64,000 nt of DNA from Corella eumyota (Eukaryota > Chordata > Ascidiacea > Phlebobranchia > Corellidae). The notes under the pieces were generated by a model, which worked only from the letters and a program-made list of their open reading frames with translations, was not told the origin of the DNA and did no database searches. Positions 37,817 through 52,139 of this stretch are shown here, piece after piece. Each line of letters begins with the position of its first letter. Positions within the stretch are counted from its first letter, which is position 1. The stretch is taken from NCBI GenBank assembly GCA_963082875.1, contig OY720097.1, positions 10,486,501-10,550,500 on the forward strand. The letters are read 5' to 3'. The position numbers were made by a program, and so were the translations under genes.

Positions 37817-40800
37817 ATGTGGGTAAAACCTACAGAAGTTTTGCTTACCCATGCACTATGGGTTACAGAGCGTGCAAACATGTTTTTTGTACTTCAACGA
37901 CGAAAAGGACACGGGGATAAGGGGTTGGGTTCTATTTTGGTCAACACACTCGACACTGTTCTTGATTCAAGCGCCAAAGTTTCACCGTATCGGATATTAC
38001 ATCAAACTCCAACATCAGAAATAAGTTTTCAAGTCGCTACAGGTTAGTAAATAAAAAGACTATAATAAAGTATTCTTGTCATGTTAATGCTTGAATTCTA
38101 AACACTTTTTGTATATCTTTCTATTTTAAATTTTATTATTGTTACTACAAAAGTAACTACACAGTCGCTACTTGAATAACAACATATCAAAAAACAACTG
38201 TGTTTGCACAGCTTTGATTAAGACCTTTTAGACTTAAATTTTACTTTTTTGTTTTACTTTTTGCTTTGATTATAAACTTAAGTAATAACTTATAAAGATA
38301 CCTGTTCTTTAAATTATATATATTAAAAAGTATTGTGATGCAGTACAGTTCCCTGTAAATAGACAGATACCTTACACTCTGCTATTTGACCGTGATTTTC
38401 ATTATTAAACTTTAAAATTCTAAATATAAATCTGTTATAGGAACATCAAAACGTGACATTTTTGCAACTTGGGAATGGTTGGAACAACATGTTATGTCAA
38501 CTTTGGGCACCTTTGAATCAGAAAATGATGCTACAGATTTTCTTATTGGAAAAATTGAAAGTCTTGTTGCAACACAAGGAAAACGTGTGGTAGGCTATAA
38601 ATATAATTCTGTAATATAATAATTTTACAAAATTAAGTCGGTTTAAATAAGTATCTTTAAAATATTTTAAAATCATTTTAGGTCATTTTACATATGGTTG
38701 TTTTAAACTAAAATACAATTAGTTTACACTCATCTTTGAATTATGTTTAAGCATGTTAGGATGCTTGTTGTCATTAGGGTTTTGTAGCTTACAGTTTGCA
38801 ATATGCATAAAATAATTTTAGTTGTAAAAAAATAAACTTAGCTTTATGATTAAATTGTATTTTTTTGTACATCGTCGGGCCAAAGTCTTTAAACACAAGC
38901 TTAAATATAAATAAATAAATTGTAGATGGACCAACAACTAACTTTTTGTTGTAATACCAAGTTTAAGTTTTAAAGCAACCTAATCTTTGAAATAGCGATT
39001 TTGTTATTATCCCTTTTTTTGTAAAGTGAAATCAGAAGATTTGTTTTAAACAAAGTTGCTATGGTACAGTTAAAATGTTCATGTGATTTGGTCTATTGAT
39101 TTTAGAATGTATTTGTTATAATTAAACTCAAATTTAATTAGGTTAAAGTAAAATGGAAATATCTAAAAATGTATATTTGTAAACTTTGTTTATTTAAAAT
39201 TGTTTCAGTCTATGGTTGATGGAGATAACACCAAAAAATTCAAGGAAGCGTCTATTAAATTTCGTAATTTGTTTGGAATGCCAGCAGAAGAAAAACTTGT
39301 GAACTATTATTCTTGTAGCTACTGGAAAAAAAAAGTTCCCCGCCAAGGCTGGCTCTATTTAAGTATTAATCATCTGTGCTTCTATTCATTTTTGCTAGGA
39401 AAGGAAGCAAAGTTAATTATTAGGTACAATAGTGAATATAAATAAATTTTATAAATGTATTTTTTTGCTATTGCTAAAAGGAAAAAAAAGATTAATGGAT
39501 AGATAAACTTTCTGATTTGCAAGAGTTGCCTTTTTATTCATTAACAAAAAACATTTGTATAAAAACTATTTTGTTTATGTTAAAAGTGTATTAAACAAGT
39601 TTTTAATATTATTACTTTAAAAAAAAAATTTTAGTTATAAAAATAAATTTCTTTTTTTGATTTTAGATGGGTTGATGTTACAAGAATGGAAAAAAACAAA
39701 ACTATGCTGGTTCCTGAAAGTATTAAGGTTTCTACAAGGGAAGATGATTTTGTATTTTCGATGTTTATGGACATTAAAGAAACACATAATCTTATCACAC
39801 AACTTTCTAACATGGCAATTAGGCAGTTACTGGACCGGGATAATCATGAAGATGATTTAAGTGTGAACCGTAATGACCCAGATTCATTTCGATCTACTAG
39901 AAAAGAAAGTAATAAAAAGAAAAAGAAGAAAAAAAAGGTAACACTAAGGAAACTGAGTGTTTAACTGCTCCAAATTAAAAATTAAGATTTGTTAAAAAAG
40001 GTTTTATAGTTTTACAATTAGTAAAAGTTCTCATGCATTGATATTAATTTTAATCTTTTCTAAATAAAATGTTGATCTGTAGTTATTAAAAATAAGAAAA
40101 TATAAAACATTTATGTTATTTTAACAAAAGTATATATTTGAAAAATATTTACATTTTTAATTAAATTGTTTTTAATCTGGTGTCATGTATATTATTAATT
40201 ATATTTTATTTTTTAGACTTTCTTTGGTTTTGAATTTATAGTTGCAATATAAAATTAGACCCACGAGTAGGGCTGCATTTAGTCTGTTTTTTAACTTAAT
40301 TTTTTATAGATATCTACAATAAAAAGAGATCTTGATGCCAGGGCAAGAAGTGAAAAATATAGAATTGCATTTCGACTTCCCAGGAATGAAATATTAGATG
40401 GTCACATTCAATGTACTTTAATGGCTGCTTATGAGAAAAAACATATATGGGGAAACATGTTTTTATCACAAAACTACATTTGTTTTACTGGGTAAGTACT
40501 TGCATGTTATACAATGCTTGTTGTTAGGAATGGACAAAATAGGATAAAGACCTCTTAAAATTTAATATCTAAATGTTTAAATTCAAGACTGCATCTTTTT
40601 AAAGTCGACTTGTTAAAAGTCATTTATTGCTATACTACTTCATTAATTAAAAATTAAGTTAAGTTAATTCATTTATTTTTTATTTTTTACAACAAGATTA
40701 TTTCTACAGACAATTCAATGAGGTAGTCAAGGTGATTATTCCCATGAGAGAAGTGAGTGTTGTGGAAAAAGCTGAGAGCTCAAGTATTCTGCCTGAACCA

Positions 40801-43800
40801 ATATCTATTACAACAAGGTAAAAGTTAGAAATCAATAAAAACTACTGAACATCAAATCAAGGGATTTTTAAAATATATCCAAGGACTTTAATTTAAAAAA
40901 ATTAAAATTTAGCGAAATTTGAACTAAAAATTTTTTTTTATTTTAGAGGAAAAATGACTTTTCTGTTTGGCCATCTTCACGATCGAGAATATCTACTAAA
41001 TTTAATGTCAGATTTTTTATCAAAAACCAAGCATAAATCCTATAGAAGATCCAAATCTGGTATAACTTCAATCTCACCACCATTAAAAACGGAGAAAAAG
41101 GTTTATATACATATCTAAACAAGTTTTACTAATCTCCACCAAATGTGTTATATTGCTTTTTTAATGCATTTCTTAGGTATTATGTCATAAAAAAAATATA
41201 TTTATATATATACATAAAATAATTTGTCATCACTACATTTTATAATTTTTTTTTTATTTAAGTAAACTAAACATTACCAACACTAATTATTATATATATT
41301 TAATTTTTTTTAACTAAAAATCGGTCTCTTTGATAAAGTATAGAACAAAGCTTTTTATTTTATAAATTATACATACATATAATATTAAAGTTGTTTTGAG
41401 TATTTTCTTATTTGCCAAACTTTGTTGCCTCTAAGGCCAAGGTTGTTATTTCAAATTTATTTTATTTAAGATTGAAAGCTTGGATACTTCTGAATCAGAA
41501 AGTTTCTTTGACACGGAAAACAAAAATATTGAACTTCAGCCAGCACTTTCATCAGTTTTCAGCAGGTAATTTGTCATAAACTTAAACAAATTCACAGAAA
41601 ATTTTGTTATTTTAAAGTAATAAATTGACATTTTTTATGTCAAGATGTAAATAAAATAATTAAAATAAATTTTGTATTATTAGGCGAGATGTAGATTATA
41701 TTGACCCAAAGGAAACAATAAAAGAACATTTATGGAAACTTCACTTCTCTGAATTTGGGAGAGGAGTTTGTATGTATAGAACACCAAAGACTAGAGAACT
41801 TGTCGTGAAAGTAAAATCTTATTTTTCGATCATGTTAAATTATTAATCATAAAATGCAAATGTTTTTTTTAGCTATTTTGCTATGCAAAGAGTTACTATT
41901 GCAAAAATACAATTTAGTTTGTTGCTTTGGGTTAAATAAGGTGCTGTAAAATGTTTTAACTTAAAGTTAATTAAAATGAAATAAAACAATGATGTATAAG
42001 TCAGCATTTTCACATTAAGGATAACTGCTAAAATATGTAGTAATTAAAACAAATATTGTTCAGGGTATTCCTGAAAATTTAAGGGGAGAAATCTGGATGA
42101 TATATTCAGGTGCTGTGAATGAGAAAGCAGATCATGACGGTTATTATCAATCTCTTGTTGAAAAATGTTTGGGAAAATCTACTCTAGCAACTGATGAAAT
42201 TGGTAAACTTGTTTTTAAGTAAATATAGTAGAAACAATAAAACAAACTTAATCTAAAAGCTAACTGTCTTTGGAAACTTTTGTTAAATTTTATTAATTTA
42301 CTTAAGAACGAGATCTTCATCGCTCATTGCCTGAACATCCAGCTTTTCAATCTCAAAGAGGAATAGATGCTCTGAGAAGAGTGTTAACTGCGTATGCATT
42401 TCGTAATCCTGCAATTGGATACTGTCAGGTATCTTTAATTTTAAAATAACTTTTGTGTACAATTTCTTTCACATAATAATTAAAAGTTTTATGTAAAAAA
42501 AGCATAGAGATATAAATTTATAAATTAAAGTATTACTTATGATATTGCATGCGTTGAATAACCAATTACACTATTGCATTAAACCCCACATATTTCAATT
42601 TTATATGAATTATTAACAGGCAATGAACATAGTGACATCAGTAATGTTGTTATATGCAACAGAAGAAGAAGCATTCTGGTTGTTAGTGAGTTTATGTGAA
42701 AGGTTACTGCCTGATTACTATAACACAAGAGTAGTTGGTGCATTGGTGGACCAGGTAAAAATGATTTGTCTTTTAAATTTCCTTTATTAAATAAATTTTT
42801 TTTAAATTTTTTAAATATATTTTTTATATTATAGGGGGTATTTGACGATTTAACAAAAAAATATCTGCCACGTGTTCATACCAAACTTGAATCTTTGGGA
42901 GTGGTTAGAACAGTGACATTATCTTGGTTTTTGACTTTGTTTTTGTGTTCGATGCCATTTGATTCTGCCGTGCGTGTAGTTGATGCTTTCTTTTATGATG
43001 GTGCCAGGGTTGTATTTCAAATTGCTTTATGTGTGCTAAAAGCAAATGAGGTTTGTTAATAATAATGTTAAATTTGATAATTTGGGGTTTTATAAATTAG
43101 CATAAAGTAGGTTAATAATAAAGAACAAGGTTACCATTTAGTCGGTCGATTAAAATATTTAATTTTTCTATTAAGTTTTGTAGGTATTTTTCTTAAAAAA
43201 TTTTAATTGGTTGATTTTGGTTTTAATGATGCTTTTTTAATATAAAAAATGACCAAAACGCAACTTTTTTAATAAAAATTAAAAAACTTTTGCATTTAGG
43301 AACAATTAATTAAGTGCAGAGATGATGGAGAAGCAATGACAATTTTGTCGTCATACCTCGACAAAGTTGGCAACCGTGACACCCGAGTACCCACATTTAC
43401 CCACTCAATGACAGCTCAATCGTGTGGAAGTTTACCCACCACTCCAGCGCCACCTATTGACATATCGGAGCTTATAGTGGAGGCTTATAGCAGCTACAGT
43501 CAAATAACTGCTGAGATAATTGAAGAAATGAGATTTAAACAAAGAATGGAGGTAAATTCTTGATTTTAACAAGTTTTAACATAACACTAATATACATAAA
43601 TTAATTATACTAAATCTTAAATAGGATTTGTAATATTTTAATGTGTTAAATTGCACCATTTTTAACATTTACAAATGTTGCACGAAAAAAGTTTTTTGTA
43701 TAAAAAAGTTTAGTAAAAACAGAAGTTAACAAATTTTGTTACCTTTGTTATTTAAGTAGGGTCAGAAAAATTGCACAAAGCAAGGAACTTGGTATGTATA

Positions 43801-46800
43801 AGTTATTTAAAAACACATCTTTTTCTAATAATTGCAGGTTGTTCAAAGACTAGAAGACACAACTGTTCGATCGATTGTTAGATGCATTCAATCAGAAACT
43901 AAATTTACTTATGATGAACTAGAGGGATTATTTTTGTTGTACAAAGATGAACATTTAGCAAAGTAAGAAGATTTAACTTAGTTTGTTTTAAGTAACTGGA
44001 ATTACTTTATGCTTATTGTTGCCTTGAATAGACTTTTTATATATGTATACTATTTACAATCTACTTATAATTCTTTAAATTAACAACCTCGGCGTCAATA
44101 TTAATCTTATTAAACTTTTATTTTAATTCTAATTTGTTAAACTGTTTTGTTACCATTTGCATTGCGAATTTCAGAAAATATTGGGGTTTGAATGAAAATA
44201 AAGAACAAACTTATGACCCTAGTAAACCACAATATGAACAATATACTACTGACATTGACCAATTTAAGTAAGGATTATCTACTATTACTCTTAATCTTTT
44301 TTTTATTCTGTCATTTTTGTTTACAAAAGTTATCAGAAATTTAAAATATTGAGTTAAGTTTTTTGTTAAACTACAAAATATACTTTTTTGTTTTAAATTA
44401 AAATCATTTCAAAACCACAGCGAATTTTTACTGTTATTAGATTATTATTTTGTGCAATATCACCCTGGGGTAAAGGAAATCAAGCAGAACAACTTGCTGA
44501 ACAAGTATTCAGACTTTGTGACAAAAACAATCAAAAACTTGTTAACTTTAAGGTATTATTTTAACAGAAATTAGACTTGGTTTCGTTAGTATCACTTTTT
44601 GTAATTTTTTACATTCGTAATGCTATAATAATTAGCTTACAATTTTTTATGTAAGAATTTTTAACAATTTTTTTGTAAAAAAAAAATTTAAAACCCTTAA
44701 GGAGTTTGCAGTGAAGTTGGGATCAATTTGCAAAGGTGATCCTCAGGAGAAGTTGCAGCTTCTTTATCAACTCCATTATCCTCCTTCTCTTCTTGCTTGT
44801 GATGCAGAGTTCGGAGTCGAGGCAACTCAATATTTTGAAGAAAATCTCTCACCTGGTTAGTTTTTTAAAAATATGTTGGAATTCTTTTTTGTTATAAATA
44901 AAATTAAAAAAAAAATAATTTTGCAAAAAATAAAAATGTATATATAACATTACATTAAACACACTTTTAGATCGAATTGGTGTAGCAATGGCATTGCATT
45001 TAAAATTTTTTAACTATAATCAGCAATAAAAATTCTCATTATTTACTCAGCTACTATATCTGTTCTTTGTTTTTAAACTCCACATTTTTGTTTTGCATGA
45101 ATTTTATTAAAAATAATTTAAATGTACACTTATTTGTTAGTATATTTTCCTTAATTAAACTTTTAACAAGGTTTTATTGTAGTTGACACTCCAGTGACAC
45201 CAGAAGCTGACACTCCAACTATTTTAGCACATCAGTCTATATCAGGATTTAACTTAAGTGGAGTTTGTTTGGATGCAGATGAAATAGTTGTTGCCAACGA
45301 GTTGATTACAACCCGAGCTGTGGAGGATTATTATTCACCAGTTAAAACTTCCCCTGAACATAAAGTATCCGAAGCAGAAGAAAATGTAGAAAAAGGTGAA
45401 GAAGTTATTGAGAAGAATGTTGAATCAGATGAGTTGGTGGTCACACAAAATCAAAAAGGTGACATGGCAAATATTTTGGCTTCAGATGGGATTGAAAACA
45501 CAACAGATCAAGTAAATAAAACTGATGCTTACAGGCCTACATCTTTTCCAGCAGCACTACAAACTATTGATAATAACGTTGTTGAGGACCAAACTGTTGA
45601 ATACGGTAACCTGACATTAAATTAATAATTTTATCAACAAATTAAATTTTTAATAATTAATATTATTACACTTTAAGTTTGTTTAGCTACTTCTCCATCT
45701 GATGTTGGCCAAGAAGTTGCTTCACCTGATGAACCAGTAAAGGACTATGATTATTATTTAGCAAAATATAGCAAGGATAAATCAAATAAGCAATCGGTCA
45801 AAGATTTTCCGCATTTAACCCAGGTTAGATGGAGATTTTTATTTTGTTTTTTTACTGTTTTTTGTTATTATTAGACAATATTGCTGAAATAGGATTTGTA
45901 TTTATTTATTTAGAGTTTGCTAAGACAAAAATTTAAACTTTTTTTGTTTTTAGGAGCAATTCATTCAGCTAATAAAAACCATGTACAACATGTTTAGAGA
46001 AGATAGCCAGGAACAACAGCTCTATCATTCCATTGCAACTGTTGCAACTCTACTTTTACAAATGGGAGAGGTAAAAATTATCTTTTTAGTTTAAAGTGTT
46101 TGTATATCTAAAATTGTTAAAAAGAGATTAAGTATTGAAATTTTTGTTTGATTATTCATTTTTAGGTTGGAAAACAGTTTAAAAAATCAACTTCTGCACC
46201 TCCAAGTATTTACAATACTCCTAAACATGTCTCTCACGATTCAGCGACAAAGAAACCTTCTCCTCCATCTCTTACTGAAGGTTTGTGTGCGACTAATGTT
46301 GATCGAAGTGCCTCTGCTGCTACAAGTGGTGGAAATTCTTCGACGTCTTCAGTCGCAACAAGTAATGACTTTGAAAAAGTTCCTAACTTTTCGATGGTTA
46401 GTAGCGAAGGCTCGGATGAGGATAAATTTATTAAAGTCAACCAAGTGGAACTTCAAGCTAAGTCCCTCGAGTCTTTATCAACAAAACTTTCAAACGTTAC
46501 CTTGACAACTGAAGAAGTGATGCCCGTTGCTGAAGAATCCAAGAAGAAAAATGGTGAAAAAATCAGACGGGAGATTCTCCCTTCGGATGAGTCCAAGATA
46601 TCTGACATTGTGACGTCATTTGGCACGAGATTTTACGACGACGATGGTTGGTCGGTTTCGTTTGAGCAATTTCTTGCCTCCGTTCTAACCGAGCCTTCAC
46701 TGTGCGAGTTTTTCGAGCGAAAGTGTGACGTAATGGATACTGTTTCGAAACTAAGAAATCGCCACCTGGTGGAAAGACAAACTTCGGCAACGTCTTTAGG

Positions 46801-46834
46801 GTCAGACTCTCTTGCGACAACACCTACATCCTAA
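37817..46834 (+). CDS. TBC1D9: TBC1D9/TBC1D8-family Rab GTPase-activating protein, complete
   Basis: Exons: 37817-38042, 38441-38589, 39209-39423, 39667-39937, 40310-40491, 40710-40817, 40947-41100, 41471-41565, 41684-41810, 42064-42202, 42307-42428, 42620-42754, 42835-43050, 43300-43551, 43838-43962, 44175-44267, 44441-44552, 44702-44855, 45183-45605, 45687-45823, 45954-46070, 46166-46834. Every junction keeps frame; 1406 residues (human TBC1D9 has about 1266). It begins [20 protein letters not shown], nearly the vertebrate start. Two GRAM domains, the TBC domain, an EF-hand-like segment and the conserved end ([15 protein letters not shown]) follow. These proteins accelerate GTP hydrolysis by Rab GTPases on membranes. 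It is probably the single tunicate counterpart of vertebrate TBC1D8, TBC1D8B, TBC1D9 and TBC1D9B. The symbol is the family name, not a proven one-to-one ortholog. Confidence 0.93.
39209..41100 (+). other. Two GRAM domains of the TBC1D9-like protein
   Basis: GRAM 1 is in exons 39209-39423 and 39667-39937: [20 protein letters not shown], then [18 protein letters not shown], then [11 protein letters not shown] lysine run (NKKKKKKKK-like) ends this part. GRAM 2 is in exons 40310-41100: [11 protein letters not shown], then [14 protein letters not shown], then [15 protein letters not shown] and [19 protein letters not shown] domains usually bind phosphoinositides or other lipids, which would place the GAP on membranes. 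Both match the vertebrate proteins closely. Confidence 0.9.
41684..43551 (+). other. TBC (Rab-GAP) catalytic domain
   Basis: Residues about 510-720. It begins [18 protein letters not shown]. The arginine finger is in [16 protein letters not shown] (exon 42307-42428) and the glutamine finger is GYCQ at the end of that exon. AMNIVTSV and [18 protein letters not shown] follow. Both catalytic fingers are present, so an active GAP is expected. An EF-hand-like loop ([12 protein letters not shown], near 44510-44705) follows in the C-terminal half. Its Gly is replaced by Lys, so calcium binding is doubtful, as in relatives. Confidence 0.9.
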
Positions 46835-48244
46835 TCTAGACTGACGATGTCTACTAATTAGACGAATTATGTTAATAAACCACATTTAGTTAACTAGACC
46901 AAAAAAAAGGTTAACCGTTTCAAGTGATTAAGAAGTTACCAAATAACCGTATTTTAAATATTTTGCGTATTCGAAGACCAAATCAATTGTGGTATGTGAT
47001 TGATATCGGGTATTGATCAACACATAAGAAAGATTGCAAATAATAAACTTATTGTTTAAATTTTAAATAACGATCTTCATTGCTCTTAGACCTAAGTTTT
47101 CTAGTTTGAGTTAAGATTTTTAAATACAAACTGTCTAATAACTAACATTGTTGTTGCATGTTTAATGGTTGTATTGTCATACTAATTTTGTGTGATTAGG
47201 TTGCTTTGTTAAACCGTCATTAAAATTTTTTACAAATTTTATCATATTTAATCATTTTCTGATAACGATTATTTTAGATACGTTGCTATGCTACTTCTTG
47301 GCAAATGCAATATTTTGATTTCTTTATTATATTTAACTAACTTTTTCATATAAAAAAACGGTTGATAGATGAAATTTTTAAACTGTCCACTGACTAATTT
47401 TTTCTTCTAACTAACTTGATTGCTTTATTAGAAATATATTTTAAACCTATGTATCATAATGTTAGTGTGTATATATTTTTCAATGTTTAAAGCTGTTTTT
47501 ACGATAAGCTTAATAGCTACTTTCATATTTGTGCAATAAAACATGTGCTAATTTACTTTGTCATGTATTCTTATAGTGAAACATTGGCTAATAAAAGGGA
47601 AAACTAAAACAATGAAGATAGGCGTTCGTAAAACTATTAAAAGATGTAGGGCATTTTACGGTTAACATTATAATTTGTATAATCATTAAAATTTAACTTA
47701 AGGAATTGTGGTCATATGTTGTGCTTTTAAATCAAAACATCTTTTACAGTTTTACGTTTTTTATTAATTTGTTCAAACCCAGAAACTTGTCATAAACAGA
47801 AAATAAAATAAACACACGCAAATGCCTATTTGTTTAAATATGCTGTAAAGACGAACGTTTCAATACCTCGGAAACAAACGATGAAATCACACAATATATC
47901 TTCCTGTATAATCCTACAGCGCTGTGTATTAAACAGTATTGTCTTATTATATCTGTGATGAATGTATATACTGCTGGCAGTTAGCGTACGTAATACTACT
48001 GCTAATAAATTAATGTTTAATATGTTTTGAAAACATAATGTTGTGTAAGGATATTTTTATACAGCTGCTAGTTCGAAATTAAACTATATTATAATATTCT
48101 TTTATTCTTATAACAATATATAAATGAGTTAAAAGTTTAATTCTGCAATAAAAAGACAGCAAAAAAATTCTTGAAACAAATTTGTGCATAAAGTTAATTT
48201 AAACATACTACTGCTTTTTAGATAACATTTAAATACGGAATATT
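46835..48244. other. Intergenic: TBC1D9-like to ZP gene
   Basis: Contains the 3' UTR of the upstream gene, with possible AATAAA signals at 46874-46879, 47042-47047 and near 47535. No coding exon can be supported. The ZP gene promoter should lie near its end. Confidence 0.5.
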
Positions 48245-51091
48245 ATGTTACGTCGGGTGTTTCTACTAATTGTGCTCTTGTCACTTTTCTGCAATCAAGG
48301 TAAGTTTGCATTAATAAATACTTCTTTAGTGTGTTTTACATTATTTATTTTTTAGTTGCACTTGGAGACTCTAATGCCCTTTCAAGAAATAAAAGAGGAA
48401 TTTTTTCTCCAGATATTGACCCTGATATGATAGGACTTGGTAACAGTTTATTTTAATGTTTAAAAAAAAGGTTTTATTTATGCGTAATGAAGATGTTTAA
48501 TTTTGTTAGTGATTCAACGAAATGAAACACAAGGCGTGGACGTTTTTTGTTCGGCAACCAAAGTATCATTCAAGTAAGTTTACTTAGTTTTAGAAAGACA
48601 TGGTTAAACTTTATACAAAAGTTTTTAATACTGATGTAACATCTGCAATTATTTTTAATGCAAATTAAAATTGTAAAAAAAAAATTCGATTTAATTAAAA
48701 CATCCATGATTTATATTAAATAAATTATCTGGAGTGAATGGTCGCATATTGTTATTTTAACTACATCTGTCTAAAAGTGTGTCGGCTGAGTTTGTGTCGT
48801 CGTTAAACAATGGAGCTCTTTCTGATCTGGTTTTTATTGGTGAAGATGGGGAAGAAATCGATGAGAATTGTGATGGAACTTATGTTGATGGAGGGTTCGA
48901 ATATTGCTTCAACGAGAGCTTTGCCCAGTGTGCTTCTTCCATTACAGTAATACTTTTTATTTTAGCATGCTAATTAGTTAGTTTATTCAATTTAACTTTT
49001 ATCTAAAAATTAAATGTCTTTATAATAAGAACATGCTGTTGCGTAAGAGATATAGTTGCTTTAAAATTTGATGCTGATAAAAAACTTAATAATTTTCATT
49101 ATTATAGTTTTTCAATAATCTATTTTTTACTAAGTGTTGCTACAATTTTGCGTAGTTAAGTATTGTAGGACATGTGAGCTAATCTACATATAAATAATAA
49201 AATGTTGATATTTTATAGGAACAAGGCGATTTTATCCATGTGAACTACACCCTATGTTTTATACCTGAATACTTGGCCGAGGATATTGTAACTAGAGCAA
49301 GATCACTTACAATCACATTCTATTGTGTTTATTCTAAGACAAACTTTCTTACTGATTTGGATTACATCGATCCCTTACTTCAGTAGCTAACTAATTTTAA
49401 ATATTAAATTTTAATGGTTAAAGTTAAATTACATATTTAAACTATCTACTACGTAAGCACATTTATTAAATATTTCTGGGTTGAATTTTTTTTAAACTTG
49501 TTTGTATAAAAGCGTAAAAAGGTTATTTGTTTTATTAGTGCTGTTTGTAATTGTCAGTGATATTTTAATAATCCTTAATAATTGTTACTTTATCTTTTTG
49601 TTAAAAATACTTTTACTTAATTTATAGAAAATTGACACTTGATCCTGTAGTTGATCAAGGGTTGTTTGATCTCAGCATTGACCGGTATACAGACGCAAGT
49701 TTTTCGCAAATTTCTTACTCAGACAATGTAACTGTTGAAGACAAAGTTTTCATTAAAATAACATTAAATGATGACGTCCAGGATGTAGTGGTACAGGTAC
49801 AGAATTGTATTTTTTTTATTTAAAAATGAATTCGGTTGGGTATTAAAAATATTTGATTTGTAAAAACCCAAAACTATGACAATTATTTTGTTTTGTGTTA
49901 TAGGCAAAAACATGTTGGGCAACTGATTCGGAAAACCCATCTACCGGAAGAATATATTACGTCATTGAAAACGGGTAAAACATTTATGGAAATTTTATTT
50001 TATTTTAAAACCTTTTCAACTAGTATGGTATTTTATTAGTAACATTACTTAATTTGTATATCAATTTGTACTAAAAATATTCTTTGTTTAAATATACTTT
50101 CTATAATGGATAGTTAGTAAGGACTGTGTTACAAACACTACATAACCTAACATGGCTTTTAAAATTGTTTATAGATGTCCAGCGTACGATCCCTATTTAG
50201 GGGAGGCAAACAATGTTTACCAAAATTACGAAGAAGGTTATGCAACATTTTCGTATACTTCTTTTGTGTGGAATGATCCAGGTAATCAGGACAACCAATA
50301 TATATATCTTCACTGCCAATTGTACGTGTGTTCAAATCATGACGAAAACAACAATTGTACCGATTCTACAACGGTAAATTAAACTTGCTGGAGCTAAAAT
50401 TAAATGGTGTAGTATTTAATTTTATTTCTATGACGTGTATAGAACCAATGTTACTTTATAATTTCAAAGGATTGTTCATCTGTAACCACTGGTGGTAATG
50501 CCAGAAAAAGGAGGTCGATTGAATCTGGAAAGATTGTAAGTTTGGGACCACTTCATGTTGAGAAAAAAATTAATCAGTGTGACAAGGTAAAATTAAGTTT
50601 TTAAATAGGTAAATTTTTAGACTTCTCTTTAATCTGAAGTTCTTGTTTACTTTTTTAATTTACCTGTTTTTTTTAGCTGGTAATAATGGTATGTTATTGC
50701 GTAATACAAGAAATAAATTCATTAAATAAATTCAACAGGATTCTTATGGATGTGCTTATGACTGTTACGGTAGCGGCCAAAACGGTGTAAGTTGCTTCTG
50801 CCCTTACGGATATTATATTGGAGCAGATGGAAAAAGCTGTGTTGGTAATTATAAAAAAATATATTAAACTTCGCAAAGATTTTTAAAATTTGCAGTATTT
50901 AAACTAAAAGTCTAAAACTTGTTTTAGATATATCAGCACAAATTTCCAATGAAATTAAACCAACTATCGTCTATGTGACAAACCCGAAAATTTATTACAT
51001 TGTGATGGTTTTGGCTTTTGCATGGTTTATTAGCATTGGTGCCATTGCAAGCAAAATTAGATCCTCAAAAAGCAAGATAACTCTAGCTTAA
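48245..51091 (+). CDS. ZP-domain, EGF-like, single-pass membrane glycoprotein
   Basis: Exons: 48245-48299, 48356-48439, 48510-48573, 48778-48946, 49219-49382, 49628-49796, 49904-49974, 50175-50373, 50470-50586, 50739-50844, 50928-51091; 453 residues, in frame throughout. A signal peptide (MLRRVFLLIVLLSLFC) is followed by a short linker, then a ZP domain: ZP-N from VDVFCSATKVSF to ITFYCVYS, ZP-C from GLFDLSIDRYTDASF through KTCWATDSENP, YVIENGCP and YIYLHCQLYVCS. ARKRRS near residue 335 is a furin-type site of the kind that releases ZP proteins. A six-cysteine EGF-like module (ending CFCPYGYYIGADGKSC) comes next, then a membrane helix and a short basic tail. ZP proteins polymerise into extracellular coats such as egg coats or apical matrices. 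The target matrix here is unknown. Confidence 0.85.
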
Positions 51092-51186
51092 AAAGTGTAC
51101 GTAAATTATTAAAATTATAAAAAGGTTATTGTTGTAAAAAATATATACAATGTTAAATCAAAATTATTGCCTTCTTAATGTATGAA

Positions 51187-51192
51187 AATAAA
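51187..51192 (+). terminator. Polyadenylation signal of the ZP gene
   Basis: AATAAA lies 96 bases after the stop codon. Confidence 0.5.
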
Positions 51193-51544
51193 TATTTATT
51201 CTAGAACTAGTAAAATCTTTTTAAGTTTGGATGTGTAAGATATTCAGATATTTCGAGCGAAGCCTACAGTTACTCTTAACATCTGTAACGTAAATGTGAA
51301 ATTTTTTAAAACACATAAAAAATTTTAGATGCAATTTACAAAATTGTATATCACAAATATCGAGAATTTAAACAAAAAATAAAAAAATTTAAAAAGAGAT
51401 AAATATTATGCGCTACGCATAACGCAGATGTAATTCGTCCTTATATAACTTTGTAACATGTCCAAGTATATAATATTAATGTCAAATTAATATTGCCATA
51501 AGGAAATATTGGCAAGTTTAAAAATGGACCGGGTAATAAAAGTT

Positions 51545-51577
51545 ATCAATAGGTTTCGAAGCCCGAAACCTATTGAT
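51545..51577. repeat. Perfect 14-bp stem hairpin
   Basis: ATCAATAGGTTTCG (51545-51558) and its exact reverse complement (51564-51577) flank AAGCC. It lies between the ZP gene and the LTR element. It could be an RNA structure or a small element remnant. No T-run follows, and Pol II genes would not need one. Confidence 0.7.
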
Positions 51578-51762
51578 TTACGTATAATTCTTCTGGGTTG
51601 TCTGAAAAAAATAATTTGAATAAAATTTTTTGTTTGAATTAAATTATTTTTAATTTACATTTAAAACTTAAAAAACATGTTAACAATATAATGCGAACAT
51701 TTAAATTAACTTTATAATTTTAAAAAGTTTTAAATATTCATAATCTATATTAAACAGAGTAG

Positions 51763-52033
51763 TGTAATAACCGAGTACTAAGTTCTTAATATTAATTCAC
51801 AATTTCACAATATTAAACAGTTTAATAATTTGATAACGGTAAACCTTATTCAAATAGAATCCATTAATATTTACATAAACAATATCATAATTAATCTAAA
51901 GCAACCTCAAATCTTAAGTCAATCCCTTAACTAACATAAGAAGTGGCGGTAAGCTAAAAGGGGAAGTGACGTAGGGGTGAAGGCGTCAGACCAAAAAGAT
52001 AACGGCGAGGATAATAAAACACAGTACGTTACA
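51763..52033 (-). repeat. 3' LTR
   Basis: 271 bases. The minus-strand start TGTAACGTAC directly follows the purine-rich tract, and the other end reads TTACA next to GTAG. About 188 bases of it are repeated in the 5' LTR. Confidence 0.85.
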
Positions 52034-52139
52034 ATGCCCCTCCCCCGATAACTGTATTCTCCGAATATGATTCTAGCATACACAGAAAATACCAAAAACA
52101 TAGTATTTACAACTAAAAATATACACGATAATGAAATTG

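Noticed and set aside
49219-49390. Early stop in the ZP gene
   Set aside because: The apparent TAG is intronic: a GTAGCT donor at 49383 keeps phase with the next exon at 49628 and continues the ZP domain.
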